Shown piece by piece: positions 30,350 through 39,497 of a stretch of DNA of 64,000 nucleotides (position 1 is the first letter of the stretch; every line of letters begins with the position of its first letter). Under the pieces are notes generated by a model. That model was not told the DNA's origin. It searched no databases and saw only the letters and a list, made by a program, of their open reading frames with translations. The stretch comes from Pseudomonas sp. CC6-YY-74 (lineage in GTDB: Bacteria; Pseudomonadota; Gammaproteobacteria; Pseudomonadales; Pseudomonadaceae): contig NZ_CP019947.1 of NCBI RefSeq assembly GCF_002025205.1, positions 1,061,501 through 1,125,500 of the forward strand, given 5' to 3'. The translations under genes were made by a program, and so were the position numbers.

Positions 30350-30484
30350 CGTGCGGCTCTGAGGCCCGCGCATGGCTGTAGGCCTGACATCCTGTCGCTC
30401 TGTCTGAGTGGCCAAGGTATATGCGGCTACTAGGTTTCGAGTTTTTCCTTCAGCCCCCCCCAAAAACCCCATGTGGAACCTGAC

Positions 30485-31846
30485 ATGTCCAAGCAAACCA
30501 TGCCACTGTTAGATACGGATACTGTCTTCCTTTCGAAGGCTGCCGCTACGGCAGCTGTGGCCGGGGTTTCGATCGAGACGCTGAACAGCCACTGCTTCTG
30601 CATCAGCCTGGACCCCGAGGCGTTGCGTCGTGCTCTGGAGTCGACGCTGGGTCAGCCCGGTCTGTTCGAACTGGTGCAGCAGCGCTGCCCTTATCTGTTC
30701 GCCGCCCATCCGGTGTTTATCGCCCCGGCGCATTTGCAGCGAATGGCCGAAGTGATCCGCGCCATCGAGTCGGTGGTGGCCTTGCCGGCCTATCGTGAGT
30801 TGGTGTTGGCCCGCTCGCCGGCCATCGCGGCGCATGATCCGGGCGGCGCCAAGGGGGTGTTCTTCGGCTACGACTTTCATGTCACCGAGGGTGGCTTCGG
30901 CCTGATCGAGATCAACAGCAATGCCGGCGGGGCGATGCTCAACGCCGTGCTGGCGCGGGCGCAACATGCCTGCTGTCCGGCTATCGAGCACATGCTGCCG
31001 CCGGCGTTGCGCGCCGAGACGCTGGAGGCTGGGATAATGGCCATGTTCCAGCAGGAATGGGCCTTGGCTGGTCATGCACGGCCGCTGCGCAGTATTGCCA
31101 TCGTCGACGAAGCGCCACAGCAACAGTACCTGTACCCGGAATTTCTGCTGTTCCAGCAGTTGTTCCAGCGCCATGGCTTGCAGGCGGTGATCGCCGACCC
31201 GGCCGAGTTGAGCTTGCAGGATGGCGTGCTCTGGCATGGCGAACTGGCCATCGATCTGGTCTACAACCGCCTGACCGATTTCGCCCTCGACGCCCCAGCC
31301 AATGCGACGTTGCGTCAGGCCTATCTTGAGCACGCCAGCGTGCTCACGCCGCACCCGCAAGCCCATGCCCTGTATGCCGACAAGCGCAACCTGGCGCTGC
31401 TCTGCGATGCCGAGCAATTGCAGGCACTGGATGTGCCCCTGGCCACTCAGGAGCTGCTCCTGGCGGCCATTCCGCATACCGAGGTAGTGGACCCGGCCAA
31501 TGCCGAGCGCCTGTGGCGCCAACGCAAGCAGCTGTTTTTCAAACCCAGCGCCGGTTACGGCAGCCGCGCCGCCTACCGTGGCGACAAGCTGACCCAGCGC
31601 GTCTGGCAGGAGATTCTCGCTGGCGACTACGTGGCCCAGGCTCTGGTGTTGCCGGGGCAGCGGGTGATGGCCAGCGATACCCCGGCGTTGAAATTCGATC
31701 TGCGCGATTACGCCTACGACGGCGCGGTGCAGTGGGTGGCGGCGCGCCTGTACCAGGGTCAGACCACCAACTTCCGCACCCCGGGCGGCGGCTTTGCGCC
31801 GGTCTATCCGGGGCCGCAGTCAGGTTGTGCGCCGGGCTGTAACTAG
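30485..31846 (+). CDS. ATP-grasp-like protein of unknown function
   Basis: A 453-residue protein without a signal peptide. An EINSNAGG segment at about residues 142-149 resembles the metal-binding Glu/Asn end of ATP-grasp folds. FFKPSAGYGSRAAYRGDKL at about 351-370 resembles the ATP-binding Lys and Gly-rich loop, followed by YVAQALVLP. The order is reversed relative to classical ATP-grasp enzymes, which suggests a circular permutation. Substrate unknown. It converges on the ars operon and ends one base before the arsJ stop. The ATG at 30485 is preferred to GTG 30473; no strong Shine-Dalgarno is seen. Confidence 0.7.
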   Translation: MSKQTMPLLDTDTVFLSKAAATAAVAGVSIETLNSHCFCISLDPEALRRALESTLGQPGLFELVQQRCPYLFAAHPVFIAPAHLQRMAEVIRAIESVVALPAYRELVLARSPAIAAHDPGGAKGVFFGYDFHVTEGGFGLIEINSNAGGAMLNAVLARAQHACCPAIEHMLPPALRAETLEAGIMAMFQQEWALAGHARPLRSIAIVDEAPQQQYLYPEFLLFQQLFQRHGLQAVIADPAELSLQDGVLWHGELAIDLVYNRLTDFALDAPANATLRQAYLEHASVLTPHPQAHALYADKRNLALLCDAEQLQALDVPLATQELLLAAIPHTEVVDPANAERLWRQRKQLFFKPSAGYGSRAAYRGDKLTQRVWQEILAGDYVAQALVLPGQRVMASDTPALKFDLRDYAYDGAVQWVAARLYQGQTTNFRTPGGGFAPVYPGPQSGCAPGCN

Positions 31847-33075
31847 TTAGCCGGCAGGGGATGGATCGGCATGCCTGGGCAGCCCCAAGGAAATCAGCGC
31901 GGCGAGCAGGACGAAGGCTGAGGAAATCCACAGGCAGGCTTGCAGGCCATAAGCCTGATAGACCCAGCCTGACAGCAGGGTGCCGAGCAGTCGGCCCAGG
32001 GCGTTGGACATGTAATAGAAGCCCACGTCCAGCGACACGCCGTCTTCCTTGGCGTAACTGACGATCAGGTAGCTGTGCAGCGAGGAGTTCACCGCAAACA
32101 ACGCACCGAACACCAGCAGGCCGCCGAGCAGCACCCACTGCACCGACAAGTCGCTGTACAAGCCCAGGGCGATGGAGGCCGGCAGGCCTGCCAGCGAGGC
32201 GGCCCAGACAAATGCGGCGCGCCCATCCGGTACCTGGCCGCGGGCGTTGCCGGTTATGGCTGGAGCGCAGGACTGAACGATGCCGTAGCCGATCACCCAG
32301 GCCGCGAGAAAACTACCGACCATCCAGAAATCCCAACCCAATACACTGGACAGGTACACCGGCAACGCCACCACGAACCAGACATCGCGCGCGCCGAACA
32401 AAAACAGCCGTGCGGCCGAAAGGATATTGATCGCCCGGCTTTTCGAGAGGATGTCGCGGAACCTGGGTTTAGCCTTGGCCTTGCCCAGATCCTTTTTCAG
32501 CAGCAGCAAACTGGCCAGCCAGATCAGCGCCAGCAACGCGGCCATTACCATTAGCGCAGCGCGAAAACCGAGCAGGGCGAGCAGGGCGCCACCGAGGAAA
32601 AAGCCGACGCCCTTGAGCGCATTCTTCGAGCCGGTCAGCAGCGCCACCCACTTGTACAGGGTGCTTTGCTGGCTGTCCGGAACCAGCAGTTTGATCGAGC
32701 TCTTGGCGCTCATCTTGTTCAGGTCTTTGGCGATACCCGACATGGCCTGGGCGCCCATCACCCAGGGGATAGTCAGCCAGGGGCCGGTACTGTGAGCATC
32801 AGCAGGGCGGCCACCTGCAGGCCCAGGCCGATATTCATGGTGCGGTTCAGGCCCAGGCGGGCGCCCAGATAGCCGCCGACCAGGTTGGTGATCACGCCGA
32901 AAATTTCATAGAACAGAAACAGCGCGGCGATCTGCAGCGGCGTATAGCCGAGGCTGTGGAAATGCAGCACCACCAACATGCGCAACGCGCCGTCGGTGAG
33001 GGTGAAGGCCCAGTAGTTACCGGTCACCAGCAGGTATTGGCGGACTTCTGGAGCGAGGCGGGACAGAGCGTGCAT
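31847..33075 (-). pseudogene. arsJ: ArsJ organoarsenical efflux permease, frameshifted
   Basis: ArsJ is an MFS permease that exports 1-arseno-3-phosphoglycerate made by the linked GAPDH. The N-terminal part (about 98 residues from ATG 33075; GNYWAFTLTDGALRML) and the C-terminal part (SGIAKDLNKMSAKSSIKLLVPDSQQ onward, key residues only) lie in different frames. They meet near 32777-32786, in the run CCAGGGGCCGG. One restored base gives about 409 residues, the normal length. Either a real inactivation or a sequence error in a G/C run. Confidence 0.85.
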
Positions 33076-33138
33076 ATAGATTCTGCAAAGGAACATGAAT
33101 GTGCAGGGCGGATATGCCACACGTGAGTTCTCAGTCAG

Positions 33139-34143
<1,005 letters not shown>

Positions 34144-34167
34144 GTGTCGATTTCCTTGTAACAGTGA

Positions 34168-34494
34168 TTAGGCGTTACGCGGCGCAAACATGATGATCGC
34201 CATGCCAAGCATGGCCACACCGGCCCCCAGCAAGTCCCAGTGGGTCGGGCGGATACCATCCACCAGCCACAACCAGAGGATCGCCATCGCCACATAGACC
34301 CCGCCGTAAGCGGCGTATACCCGCCCGGCAGCGGCCGGGTGCAAGGTCAGCAGCCAGGCGAACAGCGCCAGCGCGGCCGCCGCTGGCAGCAGCAGCCAGA
34401 TGCTTTTGCCCTGCTTGAGCCACAGATAGGGCAGGTAACAGCCGATGATCTCGGCCAGGGCAGTCAGGGCGAACAAGCCCAAAGTATTGAACAT
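34168..34494 (-). CDS. ynfA: YnfA/UPF0060 small membrane protein
   Basis: A 108-residue protein with four membrane helices, an SMR-like topology ([22 protein letters not shown] at the start; [18 protein letters not shown]). The start at 34494 (MFNTLGL) is favoured over one 14 codons upstream because GAGG lies six bases before it. It sits between arsR and the GAPDH gene, so it is probably arsenic-regulated. Function in arsenic resistance is unknown. Confidence 0.88.
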   Translation of the reverse strand: MFNTLGLFALTALAEIIGCYLPYLWLKQGKSIWLLLPAAAALALFAWLLTLHPAAAGRVYAAYGGVYVAMAILWLWLVDGIRPTHWDLLGAGVAMLGMAIIMFAPRNA

Positions 34495-34590
34495 GGGTAC
34501 CTCAGGTATCGGCAGTTCGACCAGTTGCTCCTCCATGTTGGCGGGTGAGCGTCGTCCATAAAATTACTCCAGTCGCGTGGCAACAGGGTT

Positions 34591-34947
34591 TCAGCAGCAG
34601 GCGGCGAGGCGCTCGGGTCGCTCGCCCATGCCCTCGAGGCGCTTGGCGTCGGGGCTGAGCCAATGCTGGTTGGCAGCCAGAGTGGCGTCCAGCACGGCGA
34701 TCACCCAGTCCGGCAGGTTGGGGTGCAGCCGGTAATACACCCATTGACCCTGCCGACGATCTGCCAGCAGGCCGCAGGTGCGCAATTGTGCCAGGTGCCG
34801 GGAGACCTTGGGCTGGCTTTCGCCAAGGGCGCAGGTCAGCTCGCAGACGCAGAGTTCCTGCTCGGCCGTGATCAGCAGCATTAGGCGTACGCGGGTTTCA
34901 TCGGCCAGGCACTTGAAGACGCGGGTCGGGGTCAGGTGTGCTGCCAT
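34591..34947 (-). CDS. arsR: ArsR-family arsenic-responsive repressor
   Basis: A 118-residue winged-helix repressor. ELCVCELTCAL (about residues 31-41) carries the CVC As(III)-sensing pair plus a further Cys, and SQPKVSRHLAQLR is the recognition helix. It ends in a CC pair. ATG 34947 is chosen (MAAHLTPTRVFKCLADETR). It should repress the arsR-ynfA-GAPDH-arsJ transcription unit until arsenite binds. Confidence 0.92.
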   Translation of the reverse strand: MAAHLTPTRVFKCLADETRVRLMLLITAEQELCVCELTCALGESQPKVSRHLAQLRTCGLLADRRQGQWVYYRLHPNLPDWVIAVLDATLAANQHWLSPDAKRLEGMGERPERLAACC

Positions 34948-35272
34948 TGCGGTTCTCAACGTTAGCTTCCATCTTGATCCGCTCATCACCAGCCCCGGCA
35001 GATTTAGCGCATAGGTTGATGAGGCGCTCGCGCTCAACGACGTGTATGTCGTCGATTAACTTGTGGCCTGGCCGCGCAGACAAACAGCACACGAGTTTGG
35101 TTGGTCATCGCGCGACTCACAATATATGGCTTGGCGAATATACGTATAGCCGTATGTATCGTAAAGCCCGATCAGCTCCCAGGTGCTCGCCATTTTACGG
35201 TTCGCCAGCGCACGTGGCAGGTATAGTGCGAGCAGTGAATGGTTGTCCTCCTCCAATTTAGCTCAAGCCCCT
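34948..35272. promoter_or_regulatory. Divergent promoter region arsR / modE-like gene
   Basis: A 325-bp spacer between the divergent ars operon and the ModE-like gene. It should contain the ArsR operator near the arsR end. At its other end lies an imperfect palindrome, described separately. No gene is supported. Confidence 0.5.
35135..35161. promoter_or_regulatory. ModE-like palindrome
   Basis: CGAATATACG and CGTATGTATCG face each other across a 6-base centre (TATAGC), resembling the CG...TATAT half-sites of ModE boxes. It lies 112 bases before the ModE-like gene, so autoregulation is possible. The match is loose. Confidence 0.4.
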
Positions 35273-35635
35273 ATGCACCGACTCGACCTGAAAATTCGCC
35301 TGCACAACGGGGCCGATATCGCCATCGGCCCCGGCAAGGCCGACTTGCTCGAAGCCATCCGGAAAACCGGTTCGATCAGTGCGGCCGCGCGCAGTTTGGG
35401 CATGTCTTACCGGCGCGCCTGGCTGCTGGTGGAAACCATGAATCGCTGCTTCCAGGAGCCCCTGGTGACCACGCTGACGGGCGGACGCCATGGTGGTGGC
35501 ACCCAACTGACCGAGATGGGCGTGCGGGTACTGCAGCGCTACCGTGAGCTCTGTGCACAGGCATTGGCCGCCGTGCAGGATGGCCTGGATGAGCTTGGCG
35601 CCTTGTTGGCGGATTCCGCGCCCGCAACCCGTTAG
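35273..35635 (+). CDS. ModE-type winged-helix regulator without molybdate domain
   Basis: A 120-residue protein consisting of a LysR/ModE-type helix-turn-helix only (KADLLEAIRKTGSISAAARSLGMSYRRAW; key parts listed). The ETMNRCF, TLTGGRHGGGTQLTEMG and VLQRYREL segments match the ModE N-terminal domain. The C-terminal MOP/TOBE molybdate-binding domains of full ModE are absent. ATG 35273 gives the usual N-terminus. Divergent from arsR; no mod transporter genes nearby. Confidence 0.85.
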   Translation: MHRLDLKIRLHNGADIAIGPGKADLLEAIRKTGSISAAARSLGMSYRRAWLLVETMNRCFQEPLVTTLTGGRHGGGTQLTEMGVRVLQRYRELCAQALAAVQDGLDELGALLADSAPATR

Positions 35636-36135
35636 CCCGCAGTCCGGCCGTTACCCAAGGGCGCCTGGTTCTGCCGCTGAATTTTATCCCGTGGCATCCC
35701 GCTGGCGAGCATCGAGTCGTGCTCGCTCATTCGTCTTGCACCGGCCTGTCCAGGCGGCTGGAGGCTGGTTAAGCCCAGGTTGCGTGGTCAGTACCGCCGG
35801 GTGCGGTTATCTTCTGGAGAAATCGATCATGCGGAGCATCACCAGGTGATTCGCGGTATCCATCAGCGCGTTGATGCTATCGGCAAGGGTGTACCTGAGT
35901 TCAAGCCGCTCATCGCTCCGCTCGTACCAAGGGGCGCCAGTGGTGGTGGGGGCTCTTAGCGGGCGCTGAGCGTGTTTGCTGACGGCCTTTGGCCGCTCTC
36001 CCGATAGGCGGCGGTGCGTCGCGTCTGCATAGGTTTGCAGGGGTGCTAGCGTTCACATGCGGGCGTCGGTTGTTGCGCCGACCCTGCCAGGCATACGTCC
36101 TGCGTATCGCTCAGCCAGTCATGGAGGTGATCGTC
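35636..36135. other. 500-bp spacer with a coding-like remnant
   Basis: Mostly non-coding. One plus-strand frame ending in TAG at 35957-35959 reads like a protein C-terminus (HAEHHQVIRGIHQRVDAIGK, then PEFKPLIAPLVPRGASGGGGS, shortened here). It can be followed back to about 35750 without a convincing start. The family is not recognised. Confidence 0.4.
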
Positions 36136-38238
36136 ATGCCCCGCACTACAGCCATCAACCATTACCGCAATATCGGCATAGTGGCGCACGTGGATGCCGG
36201 CAAGACCACCACCACCGAGCGGATCCTGTTCTACACCGGGGTCAACTACAAGATGGGCGAGGTGCATGATGGCGCCGCGACCATGGACTGGATGGTCCAG
36301 GAACAGGAGCGCGGCATCACCATCACCTCGGCGGCGACCACCGCGTTCTGGACCGGCTCGCGCAAGCAGTTGGACAAGTACCGGATCAATATCATCGACA
36401 CCCCCGGCCACGTCGACTTCACCATCGAGGTGGAGCGTTCGTTGCGCGTGCTGGACGGCGCGGTGGTGGTGTTCAGCGGCGCCGACGGGGTCGAGCCGCA
36501 ATCGGAGACGGTCTGGCGCCAGGCCGACAAGTACCAGGTGCCGCGCATCGCCTATGTCAACAAGATGGATCGGGCGGGCGCCGACTTCCTCCGGGTGGTC
36601 GCGCAGATCAAGCTGCGCCTGGGCCATACGCCGGTGCCGATCCAGTTGCCGATCGGCCAGGAGGAGGCGTTCCGCGGGCAGATCGACCTGATCCGCATGA
36701 AGGCCATCTACTGGAGCGCCGAGGACCAGGGCCTGAGCGGGCGCGAGGAGGAGATTCCGGCCGAGTTGCTGGAGCAGGCGCAACATTGGCGCGCCAACCT
36801 GCTCGAGGTCGCCGCGGAGGGCAACGAGGAGCTGCTCAACAAGTACCTGGACGGTGGCGAGCTGTCGGAGGACGAGATCAAGACCGGCCTGCGCCTGCGC
36901 ACCCTGTCCTGTGAGGTGGTGCCGGCGGTCTGTGGCTCTTCGTTCAAGAACATGGGCGTGCCGCTGGTGCTGGATGCGGTGGTCGAGCTGCTGCCGGCGC
37001 CCACCGAGGTTCCCTCGATCCGTGGCAGCCATCCGGATTACCCGGAGCGCGAGGACGAGCGCCACGCCGCTGACGAGGAGCCGTTCGCGGCGCTGGCGTT
37101 CAAGATTGCCAGCGATCCTTTCGTCGGTACCCTGACCTTCATTCGCGTGTATTCCGGGGTACTCAACTCCGGTGATGCGGTGCTCAACTCGGTCACGGGC
37201 AAGAAGGAGCGGGTCGGGCGCATGGTGCAGATGCACGCCAATCACCGCGCCGAGATCAAGGAGGTACGCGCCGGCGACATCGCCGCGCTGATCGGCATCA
37301 AGGACGTCACCACCGGCGACACCCTGTGCGACCTGAACAAACCGATCGTGCTCGAGCGCATGGACTTTCCCGAGCCGGTGATCGCCATTGCCGTGGAGCC
37401 GAAGACCAAGGCCGATCAGGAAAAAATGGGCGTCGCCCTGGGCCGGCTGGCCCAGGAAGATCCCTCGTTCCGGGTGCGCACCGATGAGGAAACCGCGCAG
37501 ACCATCATCTCCGGCATGGGCGAGTTGCACCTGGACATCATTGTCGACCGCCTGCGCCGCGAATTCGGCGTCGAGGCCAACACCGGCAAGCCGCAGGTGG
37601 CCTATCGGGAGACCATTCGCAATACGTGCGAGATCGAGGGCAAGTTCGTTCGCCAGACGGGCGGGCACGGCCAGTATGGCCACTGCTGGATCCGTTTCGC
37701 GCCAGCCGACGAGGGCCAGGAGGGGCTGCAATTCAGCAATGAGATCGTCGGCGGGGCGATCCCACGCGAATACATTCAGGCTATCCAGAAAGGCATCGAG
37801 GAGCAGATGAAAAACGGCGTGCTTGCCGGTTACCCGCTGCTTGGGCTCAAGGCCGCGGTATTCGATGGTTCCTCCCATGATGTCGACTCCAGCGAGCTGG
37901 CCTACAAGATCGCCGCCTCAATGGCCACCAAGCAGCTGGCGCAGAGAGGTGGGGCGGTGCTGCTGGAGCCGCTGATGCGCCTCGAGGTGGTCACGCCCGA
38001 GGCGTACATGGGCGACATCATGGGCGACCTCAATCGCCGCCGTGGCCTGATCCATGGCACCGAGGACGCCGTTTCGGGCCGCATCGTGCGCGCCGAGGTG
38101 CCGCTGGGCGAAATGTTCGGCTATGCCACCGACATGCGTTCGATGTCCCAGGGGCGCGCCAGCTTCTCCATGGAATTCGCACGCTACGCCGAGGCGCCGG
38201 CGCATATCGTGGCGGCCATCCTCAAGACGTCCGGCTGA
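36136..38238 (+). CDS. fusA2: Second translation elongation factor G (EF-G1B/FusB type)
   Basis: A 700-residue EF-G: G1 [15 protein letters not shown] near residue 17, switch [11 protein letters not shown] near 60, G3 DTPGHVDF near 89, G4 NKMDRAG near 143, then domains II-V with [16 protein letters not shown] late. It is not beside rpsL/rpsG/tufA, so it is the second pseudomonad copy. In P. aeruginosa the paralogue is reported to serve ribosome recycling. ATG 36136 is chosen; ATG 36121 would add five residues. Confidence 0.92.
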   Translation: MPRTTAINHYRNIGIVAHVDAGKTTTTERILFYTGVNYKMGEVHDGAATMDWMVQEQERGITITSAATTAFWTGSRKQLDKYRINIIDTPGHVDFTIEVERSLRVLDGAVVVFSGADGVEPQSETVWRQADKYQVPRIAYVNKMDRAGADFLRVVAQIKLRLGHTPVPIQLPIGQEEAFRGQIDLIRMKAIYWSAEDQGLSGREEEIPAELLEQAQHWRANLLEVAAEGNEELLNKYLDGGELSEDEIKTGLRLRTLSCEVVPAVCGSSFKNMGVPLVLDAVVELLPAPTEVPSIRGSHPDYPEREDERHAADEEPFAALAFKIASDPFVGTLTFIRVYSGVLNSGDAVLNSVTGKKERVGRMVQMHANHRAEIKEVRAGDIAALIGIKDVTTGDTLCDLNKPIVLERMDFPEPVIAIAVEPKTKADQEKMGVALGRLAQEDPSFRVRTDEETAQTIISGMGELHLDIIVDRLRREFGVEANTGKPQVAYRETIRNTCEIEGKFVRQTGGHGQYGHCWIRFAPADEGQEGLQFSNEIVGGAIPREYIQAIQKGIEEQMKNGVLAGYPLLGLKAAVFDGSSHDVDSSELAYKIAASMATKQLAQRGGAVLLEPLMRLEVVTPEAYMGDIMGDLNRRRGLIHGTEDAVSGRIVRAEVPLGEMFGYATDMRSMSQGRASFSMEFARYAEAPAHIVAAILKTSG

Positions 38239-38372
38239 AGGTGTACCCGGTAACCAAAGTGGCGGGGCAACAAAGTCGCTGCAGTCTGTCGATTCGCGCA
38301 TGAGGCGTTCGACTACTGGGCAGACGCCACGCCACTGGCCGCGTGGCTGTGTACCGGCGAGGAGCGACGACG

Positions 38373-38806
38373 ATGCGTTTTATGGTGATAGTCAAGGCAA
38401 CCGCAGACTCTGCGCCGGGGTGATGCCCAGCGAAGAGCTGCTGGCGGCCATGGGGCGCTACAACGAGGAACTGCTCGAGGCGGGCGTGATGCTCGCCGGC
38501 GAGGGCTTGCAGCCCAGTGCCAAGGGCGCGCGGGTGAAATTTTCCGGCAGCCAGCGCAGCGTGACCGGCGGTCCGTTCATGGAAACCATGGAACTGATCG
38601 CCGGTTTCTGGATCTTCCAGATAGCCTCATTGCAAGAATGCATTAAGTGGGTCAAGCGCTGTCCTAACCCCATGCCCGGCGAGTCGGAAGTCGAGATTCG
38701 TCAGCTATTCGACGCCGAGGACTTCGGCGCCGAGTTCACCCCCGAGTTGCGCGAGCAGGAAGCCCGTATTCGCGCGTATCGACCTTCACGACTGAGGAGA
38801 GTTTTC
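38373..38806 (+). pseudogene. Damaged YCII/DGPF-domain gene
   Basis: The N-terminus MRFMVIVKATADS (38373, good ATG) is out of frame with the body EELLAAMGRYNEELLEAGV, which is in the frame of 38423; one base appears missing near 38415. The body has the DGPF-type motif as GGPFMETMELIAGFWIFQ and YCII ending. The original stop is also out of frame: the body reads through into the VOC gene. Full-length YCII proteins of this type are about 140 residues and function is unknown (often linked to ECF sigma factors). Confidence 0.7.
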
Positions 38807-39223
38807 ATGAAGATCAATGCCTACCTGATGTTCGATGGTCAATGCGAGGCCGCTTTCAACTTCTACGCCGAGTGCCTGGGTGGCACCCTGGAAATGATGC
38901 GCTACGCGCAAAGCCCGGACGTCGGCGACATTCCGGCGGAGTTCCACCCGCGCATCATGCATGTCTGCCTGACGGTGGGCGACCAGCTGCTGATGGCCTC
39001 CGACAGCACCCGGCAATGCCCGTACGACGGCATCAAGGGCTGTTCGATTTCGTTGCAGGTGGACAATGTGCCCGAAGCCGAGCGTCTGTATGCCGCGCTG
39101 TCTGCTCAAGGTTCGGTACAGATGGAGCTGCAGCAGACCTTCTGGGCCACGCGCTTCGCCATGCTCACAGACCGCTTCGGCGTGTCCTGGATGATCAATT
39201 GCACGGTGAGCCAGATGGACTGA
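38807..39223 (+). CDS. VOC-family (PhnB/glyoxalase-like) protein
   Basis: A 138-residue protein with the two beta-alpha-beta-beta-beta modules of the VOC fold: MKINAYLMFDGQCEAAFNFYAECLGG at the start (shortened in meaning: MFDGQCEAAFNFY is the hallmark) and FWATRFAMLTDRFGVSWM at the end. This matches the PhnB/DUF1428-like 3-demethylubiquinone-9-methyltransferase-like group. GAGGAGA stands eight bases before ATG, so it can be translated alone although the upstream frame runs into it. Enzyme activity unknown. Confidence 0.85.
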   Translation: MKINAYLMFDGQCEAAFNFYAECLGGTLEMMRYAQSPDVGDIPAEFHPRIMHVCLTVGDQLLMASDSTRQCPYDGIKGCSISLQVDNVPEAERLYAALSAQGSVQMELQQTFWATRFAMLTDRFGVSWMINCTVSQMD

Positions 39224-39288
39224 GCCTGCTACGGACTACTGGTGCGCGCGGCGCACCCGACGGGATATTGCGATCCGCAGGGTGCACT

Positions 39289-39469
39289 TAGGAGCCTGTC
39301 GGACTTAACACTGTTCTGCTGCGGAAAAGCCGGATTTGGCCATTTTTGCCGCTTCTCCTCGTTAAATAGCCAGCTATTCGCCTCGGAAAAGCTACAAAAC
39401 TGCCTCAAACCGAATTGTCGGACCACGAACTTTGCCTCGCTACGAACGGTCAAGTCCGACAGGCTCCTA
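39289..39469. mobile_element. MITE-like element with 18-bp terminal inverted repeats
   Basis: TAGGAGCCTGTCGGACTT (39289-39306) is repeated inverted as AAGTCCGACAGGCTCCTA (39452-39469); both match without mismatch. The 181-bp interior has no transposase. It sits between the VOC gene and ggpPS. A clear target duplication is not visible. The ends resemble those of insertion sequences found in Pseudomonas, so it may move in trans. Confidence 0.75.
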
Positions 39470-39497
39470 GGCCAGCAAGCGCTTTGCCGCGCATGCC

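Noticed and set aside
36046-37878. 610-codon minus-strand frame opposite fusA2
   Set aside because: It is an antisense shadow of a well-recognised EF-G and has no family features.
38239-38372. Possible tail of a DNA glycosylase gene (HEAFDYWADATPLAAW)
   Set aside because: The fragment is too short and the likeness too weak to support a pseudogene call.
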